64,000 nt of DNA, taken from assembly GCA_035627955.1 (NCBI GenBank), contig DASPKU010000012.1, positions 246,414 through 310,413 on the forward strand. Reading direction: 5' to 3'. The notes below the pieces were generated by a model, which saw only the letters and a program-made list of their open reading frames with translations, searched no databases and was not told the DNA's origin. Made by a program: the position numbers and the translations under genes. The stretch comes from Phycisphaerales bacterium. Lineage in GTDB: Bacteria > Planctomycetota > Phycisphaerae > Phycisphaerales > UBA1924. The number at the start of each line of letters is the position of its first letter. The stretch's first letter is position 1. Of the stretch, positions 9,509-17,707 are shown in pieces.

Positions 9509-9545
9509 GAGCACGACGGTCAGAGCACGGCCGTGGCACGGGGCA
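9509..9545 (-). repeat. CACGACCGT-type dispersed hairpin, copy 1
   Basis: Lies in the divergent gap between the MATE gene and the C39-like gene. Its complement reads GTGCCACGGCCGTGCTCTGA then CCGTCGTGCTC, an imperfect hairpin. The same sequence with a perfect 11-bp stem occurs at 61949-61976. Confidence 0.6.
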
Positions 9546-9623
9546 CTGCTGGTGACAGGTGGAACGTATACTCGTCGCCGGTGAGCGGCGGCGGAGTTGG
9601 CCCTCCCGACGGGGAGGGGAAGC

Positions 9624-10457
9624 ATGAAGACCGAGCTGAAGTTCGAGATCCAGGCGCAGCCGGATGATGAGTCGTGCGGGCCGACGTGCCTGCACTCCTT
9701 GTACTGCTACTACGGCGACAACGTGCCGCTCAAGCGTGTGGTGAAGGAGATCACGCGGGCGGATTACGGCGGGACGCTGATCGAGATCCTCGCGAACCAC
9801 GCGCTCAAGCGCGGGTACGACGCGACGGTGTACACGTTCCACGTGCAGATGTTCGACCCCACGTGGTTCGCCGAAGATGGGGAGCTGCACGACCCGGCGG
9901 GCACGATCGAGCTGCTCCAGCAGCAGGTGGAGGCGAAGAAGAACACGCCGCGCCTGGCGACGGCGACCAAGGCGTGCCAGGAGTTCCTCAAGCTGGGTGG
10001 GCATATCCGGATGGAGGACCTCACGCCGCAGCTGATCTACCGGATCATCGCGCAGGGGGTGCCGATCATCACGGGGCTGAGCTCGACGTACCTGTACCGC
10101 GAGTCGCGGATCGTGTCGGTCTCGCAGGAGGACGATGTCCGCGGCCACCCGCAGGGGCACTTCGTGATGCTCGTCGGTTACGACAGCAGCAAGCATGAGG
10201 TGACGGTCGCGGACCCGCTCGACGAGAACCCGCCGTTCCACACCAGCCGCTACCGGTTGCCGATGAGCCGGCTGATCAACGCCGTGCTGCTGGGGATTCT
10301 CACGCACGACGCGAACCTGCTGGTGATCACGCCCAAGGCGGCGGAGGATGAAGAGACGAGCGCGCCGCACCCGCGCCGCAAGAAGCCTGCGCGGAAGAAG
10401 GACGCTGGCAAAGACGGCGCTCAGAAGGACGACGGCGAGGAAGAGAAGCGAAAGTAA
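9624..10457 (+). CDS. Cytoplasmic C39-like (papain-fold) cysteine peptidase, amidoligase cluster
   Basis: 277 residues, no signal peptide. The start at ATG 9624 follows GGGGAGGGGA. The candidate nucleophile is Cys18 in PDDESCGPTCL, the catalytic His lies in QGHFVMLVGYD and a probable Asp in VADPLDEN. This Cys-His-Asp order matches bacteriocin-processing C39-type domains. The last 40 residues are a Lys/Arg-rich tail. It is 3 bp upstream of the RimK-type ligase, so the two are almost certainly co-transcribed. A papain-like peptidase beside two peptide-forming ligases suggests it trims or transfers the product; that is inference. It could also be a transglutaminase-like acyl transferase. Confidence 0.82.
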   Translation: MKTELKFEIQAQPDDESCGPTCLHSLYCYYGDNVPLKRVVKEITRADYGGTLIEILANHALKRGYDATVYTFHVQMFDPTWFAEDGELHDPAGTIELLQQQVEAKKNTPRLATATKACQEFLKLGGHIRMEDLTPQLIYRIIAQGVPIITGLSSTYLYRESRIVSVSQEDDVRGHPQGHFVMLVGYDSSKHEVTVADPLDENPPFHTSRYRLPMSRLINAVLLGILTHDANLLVITPKAAEDEETSAPHPRRKKPARKKDAGKDGAQKDDGEEEKRK

Positions 10458-10460
10458 GCC

Positions 10461-11915
10461 ATGGCGATACTCCTGGTCCTCGACAACCCCAAGGACTGGC
10501 CGCTGAACATCGAGGGGGTCGAGGTCGTCTCCGCGAGGCGGTACCTGACCGACCCGTCCTTCAGCGACCGGCACCCGCACAAGGTGTTCAACCTGTGCAA
10601 GAGCTATCGGTACCAGAGCCTGGGGTACTACGTATCGCTGCTCGCGGCCGCGCGTGGGCACAAGCCGCTGCCGGAGATCTCGACAATCCAGGACCTCAAG
10701 CTCTCGGAGATCGTGCGGGTGGCGGGGCAGGACCTGGACGAGGAGATCCAGAAGGCGCTCAAGAAGTGCGAGGGCGACAGCTTCATCCTAAGCATCTACT
10801 TCGGGCAGAACATGGAGGAGGAGTACAACCCGCTCGCGCTGGCAATCTTCAACCAGTTCCCGGCGCCGTTCCTGCGGGCGCAGTTCAGGAAAGACAAGGA
10901 CGCGTGGGTGCTGGAGGGGCTGCGGACGATTCCCTCTGATGAGATCCCCGCGGAACACTTCCTGGACGTGCTGAACTTCGCCACCCACTACTTCAACCGG
11001 CCGCACAGAAAGCCGCGCCAGCAGACCTCGCGGTACGACATGGCCCTGCTGTACACCAAGGGCGAGCCGAACGGGGCGTCGGACGAGAAGGCGATCAAGA
11101 AGTTCATCAAGGCCGGCGAATCGATGGGGATCGACGTCGAGATCATCACCAAGGACGATTACGGGCGGATCGCGGAGTTCGATGCGCTGTTCATCCGCGA
11201 CAACACGAACGTGACGACGTACCCGTTCCGGTTCGCACGCCGTGCCGCGGCGGAGGGGCTGATCGTCATCGATGACCCCGATTCGATCCTGCGGTGCAGC
11301 AACAAGGTGTATATCTCGGAGCTGTTGACCAGGCACAAGATCGCCGCGCCGCCGACGCTGACGCTGCACCGCGACAACTGGCAGAGCGGGCCGGACGTGC
11401 TGGGGCTGCCGATCATCCTGAAGCAGCCGGACAGTTCGTTCTCGCTGGGCGTCAAGAAGGTGAACACCCGCGAGGACTACGCCGCGGCGATGGAGAAGCT
11501 GTTCAAGGTCTCGGACCTCATCATCGCGCAGGCGTTCACGCCGACTTCGTTTGACTGGCGGATCGGCGTGCTGGACCGCGAGCCCTTCTACGCGTGCAAG
11601 TACTACATGGCGGGGCAGCACTGGCAGATCTACGACAACAGCAAGAAGGGCGATGATGCGTTCGGCAACTTTGAGACCTGGCCGATCGACGCCGTGCCCG
11701 GGGACGTGGTGAAGACGGCGATCCGCGTGGCGAACCTGATCGGCGACTCGCTGTACGGCGTGGACGTCAAGGAGATCAACGGCAAAGCGCACGTGATTGA
11801 GATCAACGACAACCCGAACCTGGACGCCGGGATCGAGGACCAGGTGCTGGGAGATGAGGTGTACCTGCGGGTGATGCGGGTGTTCTTGAAGCGGTTGGAG
11901 TCGAGGGGGAGATGA
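10461..11915 (+). CDS. RimK-type ATP-grasp ligase with N-terminal RLAN-like domain
   Basis: 484 residues. The first ~150 residues match the alpha-helical domain often fused ahead of RimK-like ligases (MAILLVLDNPKDWPL, then FNLCKSYRYQSLGYYVSLLA). The C-terminal ~290 residues are an ATP-grasp fold: nucleotide-binding strand LPIILKQPDSSFSLGVKK and metal site VIEINDNPNLDAG. RimK relatives join an amino acid to a carboxylate using ATP, for example glutamates on S6 or small peptides. The stop codon overlaps an ATG, and a repeat-bounded GxxExxY gene follows before the second ligase. This peptidase + RimK-like + GCS2-like arrangement is known from comparative genomics of amidoligases as a predicted peptide-making system. 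The product is unknown. Confidence 0.88.
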   Translation: MAILLVLDNPKDWPLNIEGVEVVSARRYLTDPSFSDRHPHKVFNLCKSYRYQSLGYYVSLLAAARGHKPLPEISTIQDLKLSEIVRVAGQDLDEEIQKALKKCEGDSFILSIYFGQNMEEEYNPLALAIFNQFPAPFLRAQFRKDKDAWVLEGLRTIPSDEIPAEHFLDVLNFATHYFNRPHRKPRQQTSRYDMALLYTKGEPNGASDEKAIKKFIKAGESMGIDVEIITKDDYGRIAEFDALFIRDNTNVTTYPFRFARRAAAEGLIVIDDPDSILRCSNKVYISELLTRHKIAAPPTLTLHRDNWQSGPDVLGLPIILKQPDSSFSLGVKKVNTREDYAAAMEKLFKVSDLIIAQAFTPTSFDWRIGVLDREPFYACKYYMAGQHWQIYDNSKKGDDAFGNFETWPIDAVPGDVVKTAIRVANLIGDSLYGVDVKEINGKAHVIEINDNPNLDAGIEDQVLGDEVYLRVMRVFLKRLESRGR

Positions 11916-11952
11916 ATACAAAACACGGAGGCACGGAGGACACGGAGAGGAG
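11914..11952 (+). repeat. CACGGAGG repeat arm, left arm of GxxExxY cassette
   Basis: Begins GAATACAAAACACGGAGGC and continues as short CACGGAG units. The inverted counterpart is at 12375-12413, just past the GxxExxY stop. Related arms occur at 38578-38617, 38815-38852, 47862-47880 and 47921-47946. It also contributes the GGAGAGGAG Shine-Dalgarno of the GxxExxY gene. Confidence 0.85.
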
Positions 11953-11959
11953 AAGCGGG

Positions 11960-12367
11960 ATGGACAGGGGGCTTGTCAATGTGCCTGACCTGATATCCGC
12001 AGGGCTCAATGGTCAGATCATCGGCGCTGCGATCGAGGTACACCGAGAACTCGGGCCGGGGCTGTTGGAATCGGTATACGAGCTCTGCATGGCCAAGGAA
12101 CTCGCGAAGCGCGGGCTTGCCTTTCAGACGCAGGTGCCGGTCCCGATCCGCTACAACGGCGAAGTCATTGAAGAGGCAACGCCTCTCCGCATCGACATGC
12201 TCGTCGAGGACCCTGTGGTCGTGGAACTCAAGTCTGTTGAGAGGGTCATTCCGATTCATGAGGTCAAGCTGACGACGTACTTGCGGCTGACCGGCAAACC
12301 TGTCGGTCTCATCATCAACTTCAACGTTGTGAGACTCAGGGACGGGATCACCCGTCGAGTCGTTTAG
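11960..12367 (+). CDS. GxxExxY protein (PD-(D/E)XK-like fold)
   Basis: 135 residues from ATG 11960; an earlier in-frame ATG at 11912 would add 16 residues translated from the repeat arm. I prefer 11960 because GGAGAGGAG sits at ideal spacing before it. The family motif is present as GLLESVY near residue 37 (G-x-x-E-x-x-Y). The PD-(D/E)XK-like acidic/Lys motif is IDMLVEDPVVVELKS. Proteins of this family are common in planctomycetes, cyanobacteria and Bacteroidetes and have no settled function. The gene is bounded by inverted repeat arms and interrupts the ligase operon, which suggests insertion as a cassette. Confidence 0.92.
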   Translation: MDRGLVNVPDLISAGLNGQIIGAAIEVHRELGPGLLESVYELCMAKELAKRGLAFQTQVPVPIRYNGEVIEEATPLRIDMLVEDPVVVELKSVERVIPIHEVKLTTYLRLTGKPVGLIINFNVVRLRDGITRRVV

Positions 12368-12374
12368 TCGAGTT

Positions 12375-12413
12375 CCCCCTCCGTGCTCTCCGTGCCTCCG
12401 TGTTTGGTATTCC
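12375..12413 (-). repeat. CACGGAGG repeat arm, right arm of GxxExxY cassette
   Basis: On the complement it begins GGAATACCAAACACGGAGGC, matching the left arm's boundary and core. It ends 12 bp before the GTG start of the next ligase. The pair encloses the GxxExxY gene exactly. Confidence 0.85.
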
Positions 12414-12425
12414 AAGGATTGACGC

Positions 12426-13706
12426 GTGCCATCGATTCATCTTTTCGAAGCCTTCGGCGTTGAACTCGAGTACATGGTGGTTGACCGCGACACGCTGAAG
12501 GTGCGGCCGGTTGTCGACAAGCTCCTCCAGGAAGCCGGCAAGCTGCCTGGCGCCGACGTTGAGGCCGAGGGAAACCCGGACTACCCAAACCAGGTCGAGT
12601 TCGAGGATGTGGCGTGGAGCAACGAGCTGACCCTGCATGTGCTGGAGCTCAAGACAACGTCGCCCGCGAAGAGGCTCGAGGGGCTCGATCAGCAGTTCCA
12701 TCGGCACGTTACCCGCATCAACCAGATGCTGGCCGACATGAACTGCATGCTGCTGCCCGGCGGCATGCACCCGACGATGGACCCGTACAAGGAGATGGTG
12801 CTGTGGCCGCACGACTACAGCGAGGTGTACAGCATCTTCAACTGGATCTTCGATTGTCGCGGGCACGGGTGGGCGAACCTGCAGGCCGCGCACCTGAACC
12901 TGCCGTTTGACGGCGACGATGCGCCCGACAGCGAGTTCGGGCGTTTGCACGCGGCCATCCGCTTCCTGCTGCCCATCCTGCCCGCGCTCTCGGCCTCGAC
13001 CCCGGTGATGGACGCGCGCGTGACGGGCGTGCTGGACAACCGGCTGGAGGTGTACCGCACGAACAGCCGTGCGATCCCTGCCGCGGCGGCGATGGTCATC
13101 CCCGAGCCGGTATTTACGCGGGGTGACTACGAGCGCGTGATCCTCGAAGAGATCTACAGGCAGTACGCGCCCCACGACCCCGAGGGCACGATGCGGTACG
13201 AGTGGGCCAACAGCCGCGGCGCGATTGCACGGTTCATGCGGAACACCATCGAGATCCGTGTGCTGGATGTGCAGGAGTGCCCCGCGATGGACGTGGCCAT
13301 CTGCGCGGCGATCACGTCGGTGCTCCAGGCGATCGTCGACGGGCGACTAGGGGACCTGCGCGAGCTGCGCACGTGGGAGGTGCAGCCGCTGCACGCGATC
13401 CTCCTAGAGGTGATCCGCGGGGCGGACGAGGCGGTGATTGCTGATTCGCGATATCTCGCGGCCCTTGGAATGAGCGAAGCAAAGGCGACCGCTAAGGAGG
13501 TATGGTCGCACCTTGTGTCACAGACGATCGCGCGCGAGGCGGGCTACCCGCAGTTCAAGCCGCAGCTGGACGTGCTGCTCTCGCAGGGGCCGCTGGCGCG
13601 CCGGCTGCTGCGGGCGTGCGGGCCGAGCCCCGACCGGCGGAAGATCACGGACACGTACCGGCAGCTGGCCGACTGCCTGCACGCGAACGTTCCGTTCATG
13701 GCGTGA
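12426..13706 (+). CDS. GCS2-family carboxylate-amine ligase
   Basis: 426 residues, GTG start. The glutamate-cysteine-ligase type 2 (YbdK) fold is shown by FGVELEYMVVD near the N-terminus (metal/ATP site), the His-rich middle (LPGGMHPTMDP) and RNTIEIRVLDVQECPAMD in the C-terminal half. Members form amide bonds between a carboxylate and an amino acid using ATP. It is probably the second ligase of the system begun by the C39-like and RimK-type genes. The operon is now split by the GxxExxY cassette, so its transcription may depend on read-through. Confidence 0.9.
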   Translation: MPSIHLFEAFGVELEYMVVDRDTLKVRPVVDKLLQEAGKLPGADVEAEGNPDYPNQVEFEDVAWSNELTLHVLELKTTSPAKRLEGLDQQFHRHVTRINQMLADMNCMLLPGGMHPTMDPYKEMVLWPHDYSEVYSIFNWIFDCRGHGWANLQAAHLNLPFDGDDAPDSEFGRLHAAIRFLLPILPALSASTPVMDARVTGVLDNRLEVYRTNSRAIPAAAAMVIPEPVFTRGDYERVILEEIYRQYAPHDPEGTMRYEWANSRGAIARFMRNTIEIRVLDVQECPAMDVAICAAITSVLQAIVDGRLGDLRELRTWEVQPLHAILLEVIRGADEAVIADSRYLAALGMSEAKATAKEVWSHLVSQTIAREAGYPQFKPQLDVLLSQGPLARRLLRACGPSPDRRKITDTYRQLADCLHANVPFMA

Positions 13707-13710
13707 GCCT

Positions 13711-13743
13711 GCCCGCTCACTTCGTTCGGGGCTCGTTTCGAAC
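13711..13743 (+). repeat. GCCCGCTCAC repeat, solo copy
   Basis: GCCCGCTCACTTCGTTCGGG followed by GCTCGTTTCGAAC, directly after the GCS2-like stop and before the Fur-family gene. A facing pair of the same sequence is at 62317-62342 (minus) and 62384-62410 (plus). Confidence 0.65.
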
Positions 13744-13769
13744 CTCGGCCGCGTTCCTAAAGTAGACCG

Positions 13770-14156
13770 ATGTCAACCCCGGAGCGGCAAACACGGCAGC
13801 GGCAGGCGATCCGCGACGCGATCGGCGACGCGGGCGTGCCGCTCTCGCCGCGTGAGGTGCTGGAGCATGCGCAGACGAAGGTCAGCGGGATCGGCATGGC
13901 AACGGTGTACCGCACGCTGAAGCTGCTGGTGGAGGCCGGCGTGGTGCAGGCGGTGGAGATCCCCGGCGAATCGCCGCGGTACGAGCTCGCCGGCAAGGAC
14001 CACCACCACCACTTCTACTGCAACGCGTGCGGGAAGGTGTACGAGGTCGAGGGCTGCCCGGGCGACTTTTCGGGCCTCACGCCCAAGGGCTTCAGGCTCG
14101 AGAACCACGAGCTGGTGCTCTTTGGCAAGTGCGCGGGCTGTCAGGGACGGCGGTAA
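13770..14156 (+). CDS. Fur/Zur/PerR-family metal-responsive repressor
   Basis: 128 residues. The N-terminal winged helix (RQAIRDAIGDAGVPLSPREV; recognition region GMATVYRTLKLLVEAGVV) is followed by a dimerisation/metal domain with HHHHFYCNACGKVYEVEGC. A second C-x-x-C occurs at the C-terminus (FGKCAGCQ), giving the usual structural zinc site. Cytoplasmic DNA-binding repressor; which metal or peroxide it senses cannot be told. It follows the ligase genes on the same strand by 63 bp, so it may regulate them or belong to their operon. Confidence 0.92.
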   Translation: MSTPERQTRQRQAIRDAIGDAGVPLSPREVLEHAQTKVSGIGMATVYRTLKLLVEAGVVQAVEIPGESPRYELAGKDHHHHFYCNACGKVYEVEGCPGDFSGLTPKGFRLENHELVLFGKCAGCQGRR

Positions 14157-14159
14157 GTC

Positions 14160-14579
14160 TCACATGCCCAACAGCGACACGCCTTCCCGCTTGGCCGCTT
14201 CACGGAGATCCTGGTCTAGGGAGGCCAGGGGCATTGCGCGCCGAAGCGCCAGTTCCAAGTACGCTGCGTCGTACGCCGTCAACCGATGGCTTCGGGCCAA
14301 TCGTGACGTCGCAGCAAACACCTGGTCGTGGCAACCGGCATCGATCTCCGTTGACCACCCCCGGATCGCGTCGAGCAGGTCCCGCATGTTTTCCGGTCGA
14401 AGCCGCCCCTTCCGCTCGGCCACGAGCAGAACGTTCGCCACCTCGACCGGCCAATGCGGCGGCACGAGCACGGTTGTTGTCTGTGCGAGCCGCAAGACCT
14501 CAATGACCGCGGGCGTGCGCTCGTCGTCGAAACACGAAGCAACGACAACAGAGCAATCCGCGACGAATGCGGCGATCAA
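14160..14579 (-). CDS. PIN-domain toxin (VapC-like RNase)
   Basis: 139 residues. PIN-domain acidic residues are visible: Asp in AAFVADCSVVV, Glu in PVEVANVLL and Asp in RLTAYDAAYLELAL, followed by the C-terminal LDQDLREAA. VapC-type toxins cleave tRNA or rRNA when their antitoxin is lost. The coding start overlaps the antitoxin stop by 4 bp, the usual antitoxin-first order. It ends right beside the Fur-family gene in convergent orientation. Confidence 0.9.
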   Translation of the reverse strand: MIAAFVADCSVVVASCFDDERTPAVIEVLRLAQTTTVLVPPHWPVEVANVLLVAERKGRLRPENMRDLLDAIRGWSTEIDAGCHDQVFAATSRLARSHRLTAYDAAYLELALRRAMPLASLDQDLREAAKREGVSLLGM

Positions 14580-14851
14580 CGCCGTCCCTCGCTGATGAGG
14601 TCCTTAATCCTGAGCCCGCCGAGCGTCTGACCTTTCGCGCTCTCAAGGAATCGGTCGATAGCCGCACGCCGCTCCTCGGGAGACGCGACGGGCGTTCCGA
14701 AAGGCGTCAAGGCAGGGGGGAGCACGCGGGCAACAACCTCGCCATCTTTGGTAAGCGTGACCTGTTGACCGCGCCGCACCATGTGCAGGATGTCCTCCAT
14801 CCGGGACTGAACGTCCCCCACAGGAATCGAGTTAGGCTGCTGCTGAATCAC
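14576..14851 (-). CDS. Phd/YefM-type antitoxin partner of the PIN toxin
   Basis: 91 residues. The N-terminal half (SIPVGDVQSRMEDILHMVRRGQQVTLTKDGEVVARVLP) has the beta-alpha pattern of Phd/YefM DNA-binding antitoxins. The C-terminal half is a flexible toxin-binding tail ending LISEGRR. It overlaps the toxin gene by 4 bp, so the two form a type II toxin-antitoxin operon. Such operons are autoregulated by the complex in the family. Confidence 0.85.
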   Translation of the reverse strand: MIQQQPNSIPVGDVQSRMEDILHMVRRGQQVTLTKDGEVVARVLPPALTPFGTPVASPEERRAAIDRFLESAKGQTLGGLRIKDLISEGRR

Positions 14852-14880
14852 GCCACCATCCTAGCAGAACCCCCCCGCCA

Positions 14881-17616
14881 TCACGGCGCTCCCGCCCTGA
14901 GCTTTCCCACCGCCTCCAGCCGCTGCTGGTGCACGGGCCGGTCAGGCTCCAGCGCCACGAGGGCCTTGATGTGCCGTTCGGCCGTCGCGTAGTCCTGGCG
15001 GCGAAGAGCCGTGGTGGCGGCGAACTCCCGGGTGTGGGCGTCATAGGGATTGATCTGCGTGGCCCGCTCCGCCTTCCGCGCTGCCTTCTCCAGGTCGCCG
15101 GCCGTGCTGTACTGGCGGGCGAGCTCGATGGCGTACGCCGCGGACTTCTGCTCGCGGGCGTCGAGGTACTCCAGGTGCTCGATGGCGTGCTCGGGGCCGC
15201 GCTGCAGCTCCGCGCCGCCGCCGGACAGGTAGAAGTCGGCGAGCAGCTTGTGGGGCAGCACGTCAAGCGGGCGGGCCAGCGCGTAGCGCTCCACCACTTC
15301 GACGTCTTTGGCCTGGATGCGCCCGCTCTGCTGCTGCGCGCGGCTCTTCACCACGGCCGCGAGCACGAACGGGTTGCTCGGGTGCTTCGCGAGCCACTGC
15401 TCGAGCAGCTCGGGGCTGGGCTCCCGCGGAGCGCCGGCGGGCGAGTCCTCCTCGGGGGCCGCGGCCTCTTGCTTGAGCAGCTGGTTGATGTCGGGCGTGT
15501 TCTCCGTCGGCAGCATGCCCCAGCTGATGAGCTGGTCCCGCGCGTACGCCTTGAACTGCGTGAGGAACTCCGCGCGTCCGATGCCCAGCACCTGCCGGAA
15601 CGCGGCCTCCTCGCGTACGCCCTGGGCGTAGAGGTCCATCAGCTCCAGCGGCTTGCTCGCGCCAAACCGCTCGATGATGAACTCGTACATCCATGCGCCT
15701 TGCGCGTACGCCTGCGAGCGATCGGTCGGCTTCTTGGGGCGCGCGAACATGATGTTGATCGTGTCGAAGTCAAAGAGCGAGTTCGTGCGGTAGGCGCGTG
15801 CGAGCAGCTCCACGGTGTGCGTGTCGCGGGGTGAGTCCTCCAGGTACACCGCGCCGGCCTCCGTGAACCAGTGCGGCAGGCGGTTCTTCGTGCGGCTGAG
15901 CGTCACTGTGTGCGTGTACTCGTGCTGCACAACGCGGGCCCAGTCGTACGCCCCCAGGTGCCCCGGGCCCTCGCGCGGGGCCTCCATCGCGATCACCGGC
16001 CCGGTGGCCGCGGCAATGGTGTGCAGCTGCGGGATGCCAGTAATGCGCACGCCGAACCAGCGGTGGTTGGGGTAGAGCTCGACCACGGTCTTGCCCGCGG
16101 GCTTGTGGTCGATGCCGCCCGGCTCGTTGCCGGTCACGCGCTGAAAGATCTTCTCCAGCTGCGGGAGCATCTCGTGAGCGACGACCTCGTCCACGCCGCG
16201 CTTGCAGCGGACGATGAAGTGCTCGCTCTCGATCTGGGCGTAGTTGCTGAGCTCCTTGAGCAGCTTGAAGCTGTTCTCGGCCCGCACGTTGAAACCGTCG
16301 AGCTGCGTGGCGGTGCGCAGGGCATCCAGCGCCGCCATGTTGTTGCCCGACTGCATCTCCGAGAGGCCGAGCTCGATCACAGGCTCGGGCCACTTGGGGG
16401 CACGCTTCACCGCTTCGCGCAGGTAGTTCGCCGCTTCCTCGTACTGCCGGGCCCCTGCCATCGCCTTGCCCACAGCCAGGTACGCCACCGGCGACCCCGG
16501 CGCAAGCTGGTCGAACGCGTCCAGCCGCTTCTGTGCCTCCGCGAAGTCGAACCGTCCCGCGGCCGCGGCGGCGTGCACCGCCCGTAGTTCGCGGTGATTC
16601 GGGTAGCGCGCCAGTGCGGGCGCGAGCGCCTTCTCCGCCGCCTCGCCCTCCTGCTGTCGCAGCTGCACCAGTGCACGCACGATGGCCGCATACGGCGAGG
16701 GCTCGGGGCTCGAGAGCTCGTCCAGGCGCAGCGCGGTGGTCTCGGCGCGAGGGAAGTCCATGCCGTTAACGGCCGCGCGTCCGGCGAGGTACCACGCCTC
16801 GGCACTGCGCGGGTTGTGAGAGAGGGCCTGCAACAGGGCCGCGCCCATGTCGGGGTAGTTGTTCTTGTCCTCGAGCAGCACGGCCTCGGCGAGCGGGGCG
16901 CGCCACGAGAGCCGGTCGAGGTCGTCGCGGGCGTGGGTCAGCAGCGTGTTCATCTGCTGGAACTCGGCGCCCGAGCGGCTCGCGCCGATGATGCGGGCCA
17001 GCAGCATGCGGGCACGCACGCCCTCCACGAGCTCGTCGACGTCGGTGACCTTTGACAGGTCCTTCGTGATCGCCTCGGCGGCGGTCGCGGCGTCGGCGGG
17101 CCGGCCAAGGTCGTACAACGCCTCAGCGCTCAATCGCGCGGCCCGGATCGTCTTTGCGCCCTTGAGCAGCTCCAGCGCCGCTTCCGGCTCGCCGCGGCGC
17201 CAGCGGGCTTCGGCGCGGTCCTCGACCGGCACGCTGGCGTCATCGAAGACCGAATCCATGAAGTTGCCGCGGGTGAGCGCGGCCTTGGCGCGGAGCGCGG
17301 GGGTGGTGAGGTCCGACTCCTCCCACAGGCCGTGCTTGATGCGGAGCGCGGCGCGCTCGGCCTCGGAGAGGTACGCCTGATCGAGCAGCGTGGTCACCGC
17401 CTCAGCCAGCGGGGGCGGCTCCATGGGTTTGAGCGCTGGCTCGGGCTGATCAGGGCGAACCTCCGGCTGCTCGCCTTTCGTCTGCTCCGTGGGCTCGGGG
17501 TCAGGTGCAACCTCAACCGGCTCACGCTTGGGCTCGGGTTGGGCGAGTGCGGGCACGCCGGCCGCGAGGCCGGCGACCACCACGAGCAGGCTGGTGAGCC
17601 CGCGTCCATTCAACAT
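14881..17616 (-). CDS. Exported TPR protein with gluzincin (peptidase MA-like) domain
   Basis: 911 residues from ATG 17616, chosen because it gives a signal peptide (MLNGRGLTSLLVVVAGLAAG, cleavage after PALAQ). A longer in-frame reading exists upstream but lacks one. A Pro/Glu-rich stretch is followed by TPR-like helices over most of the N-terminal 500 residues. A zinc-peptidase core then appears near residue 563 (HEYTH, with the third ligand Glu in LPHWFTEAGAVYLE). More TPRs close the protein. It is probably periplasmic or on the cell surface. Substrate unknown. The LolA-like gene lies 91 bp upstream on the same strand. Confidence 0.82.
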   Translation of the reverse strand: MLNGRGLTSLLVVVAGLAAGVPALAQPEPKREPVEVAPDPEPTEQTKGEQPEVRPDQPEPALKPMEPPPLAEAVTTLLDQAYLSEAERAALRIKHGLWEESDLTTPALRAKAALTRGNFMDSVFDDASVPVEDRAEARWRRGEPEAALELLKGAKTIRAARLSAEALYDLGRPADAATAAEAITKDLSKVTDVDELVEGVRARMLLARIIGASRSGAEFQQMNTLLTHARDDLDRLSWRAPLAEAVLLEDKNNYPDMGAALLQALSHNPRSAEAWYLAGRAAVNGMDFPRAETTALRLDELSSPEPSPYAAIVRALVQLRQQEGEAAEKALAPALARYPNHRELRAVHAAAAAGRFDFAEAQKRLDAFDQLAPGSPVAYLAVGKAMAGARQYEEAANYLREAVKRAPKWPEPVIELGLSEMQSGNNMAALDALRTATQLDGFNVRAENSFKLLKELSNYAQIESEHFIVRCKRGVDEVVAHEMLPQLEKIFQRVTGNEPGGIDHKPAGKTVVELYPNHRWFGVRITGIPQLHTIAAATGPVIAMEAPREGPGHLGAYDWARVVQHEYTHTVTLSRTKNRLPHWFTEAGAVYLEDSPRDTHTVELLARAYRTNSLFDFDTINIMFARPKKPTDRSQAYAQGAWMYEFIIERFGASKPLELMDLYAQGVREEAAFRQVLGIGRAEFLTQFKAYARDQLISWGMLPTENTPDINQLLKQEAAAPEEDSPAGAPREPSPELLEQWLAKHPSNPFVLAAVVKSRAQQQSGRIQAKDVEVVERYALARPLDVLPHKLLADFYLSGGGAELQRGPEHAIEHLEYLDAREQKSAAYAIELARQYSTAGDLEKAARKAERATQINPYDAHTREFAATTALRRQDYATAERHIKALVALEPDRPVHQQRLEAVGKLRAGAP

Positions 17617-17707
17617 CCAGCTGCGTGCGGGCAACGGCGGCCTCCGTGCACTCTGCCTGTGATCACTCCGTGCGGGTCCCCGCACACCTTCTGTGTACGC
17701 CCAGCGC

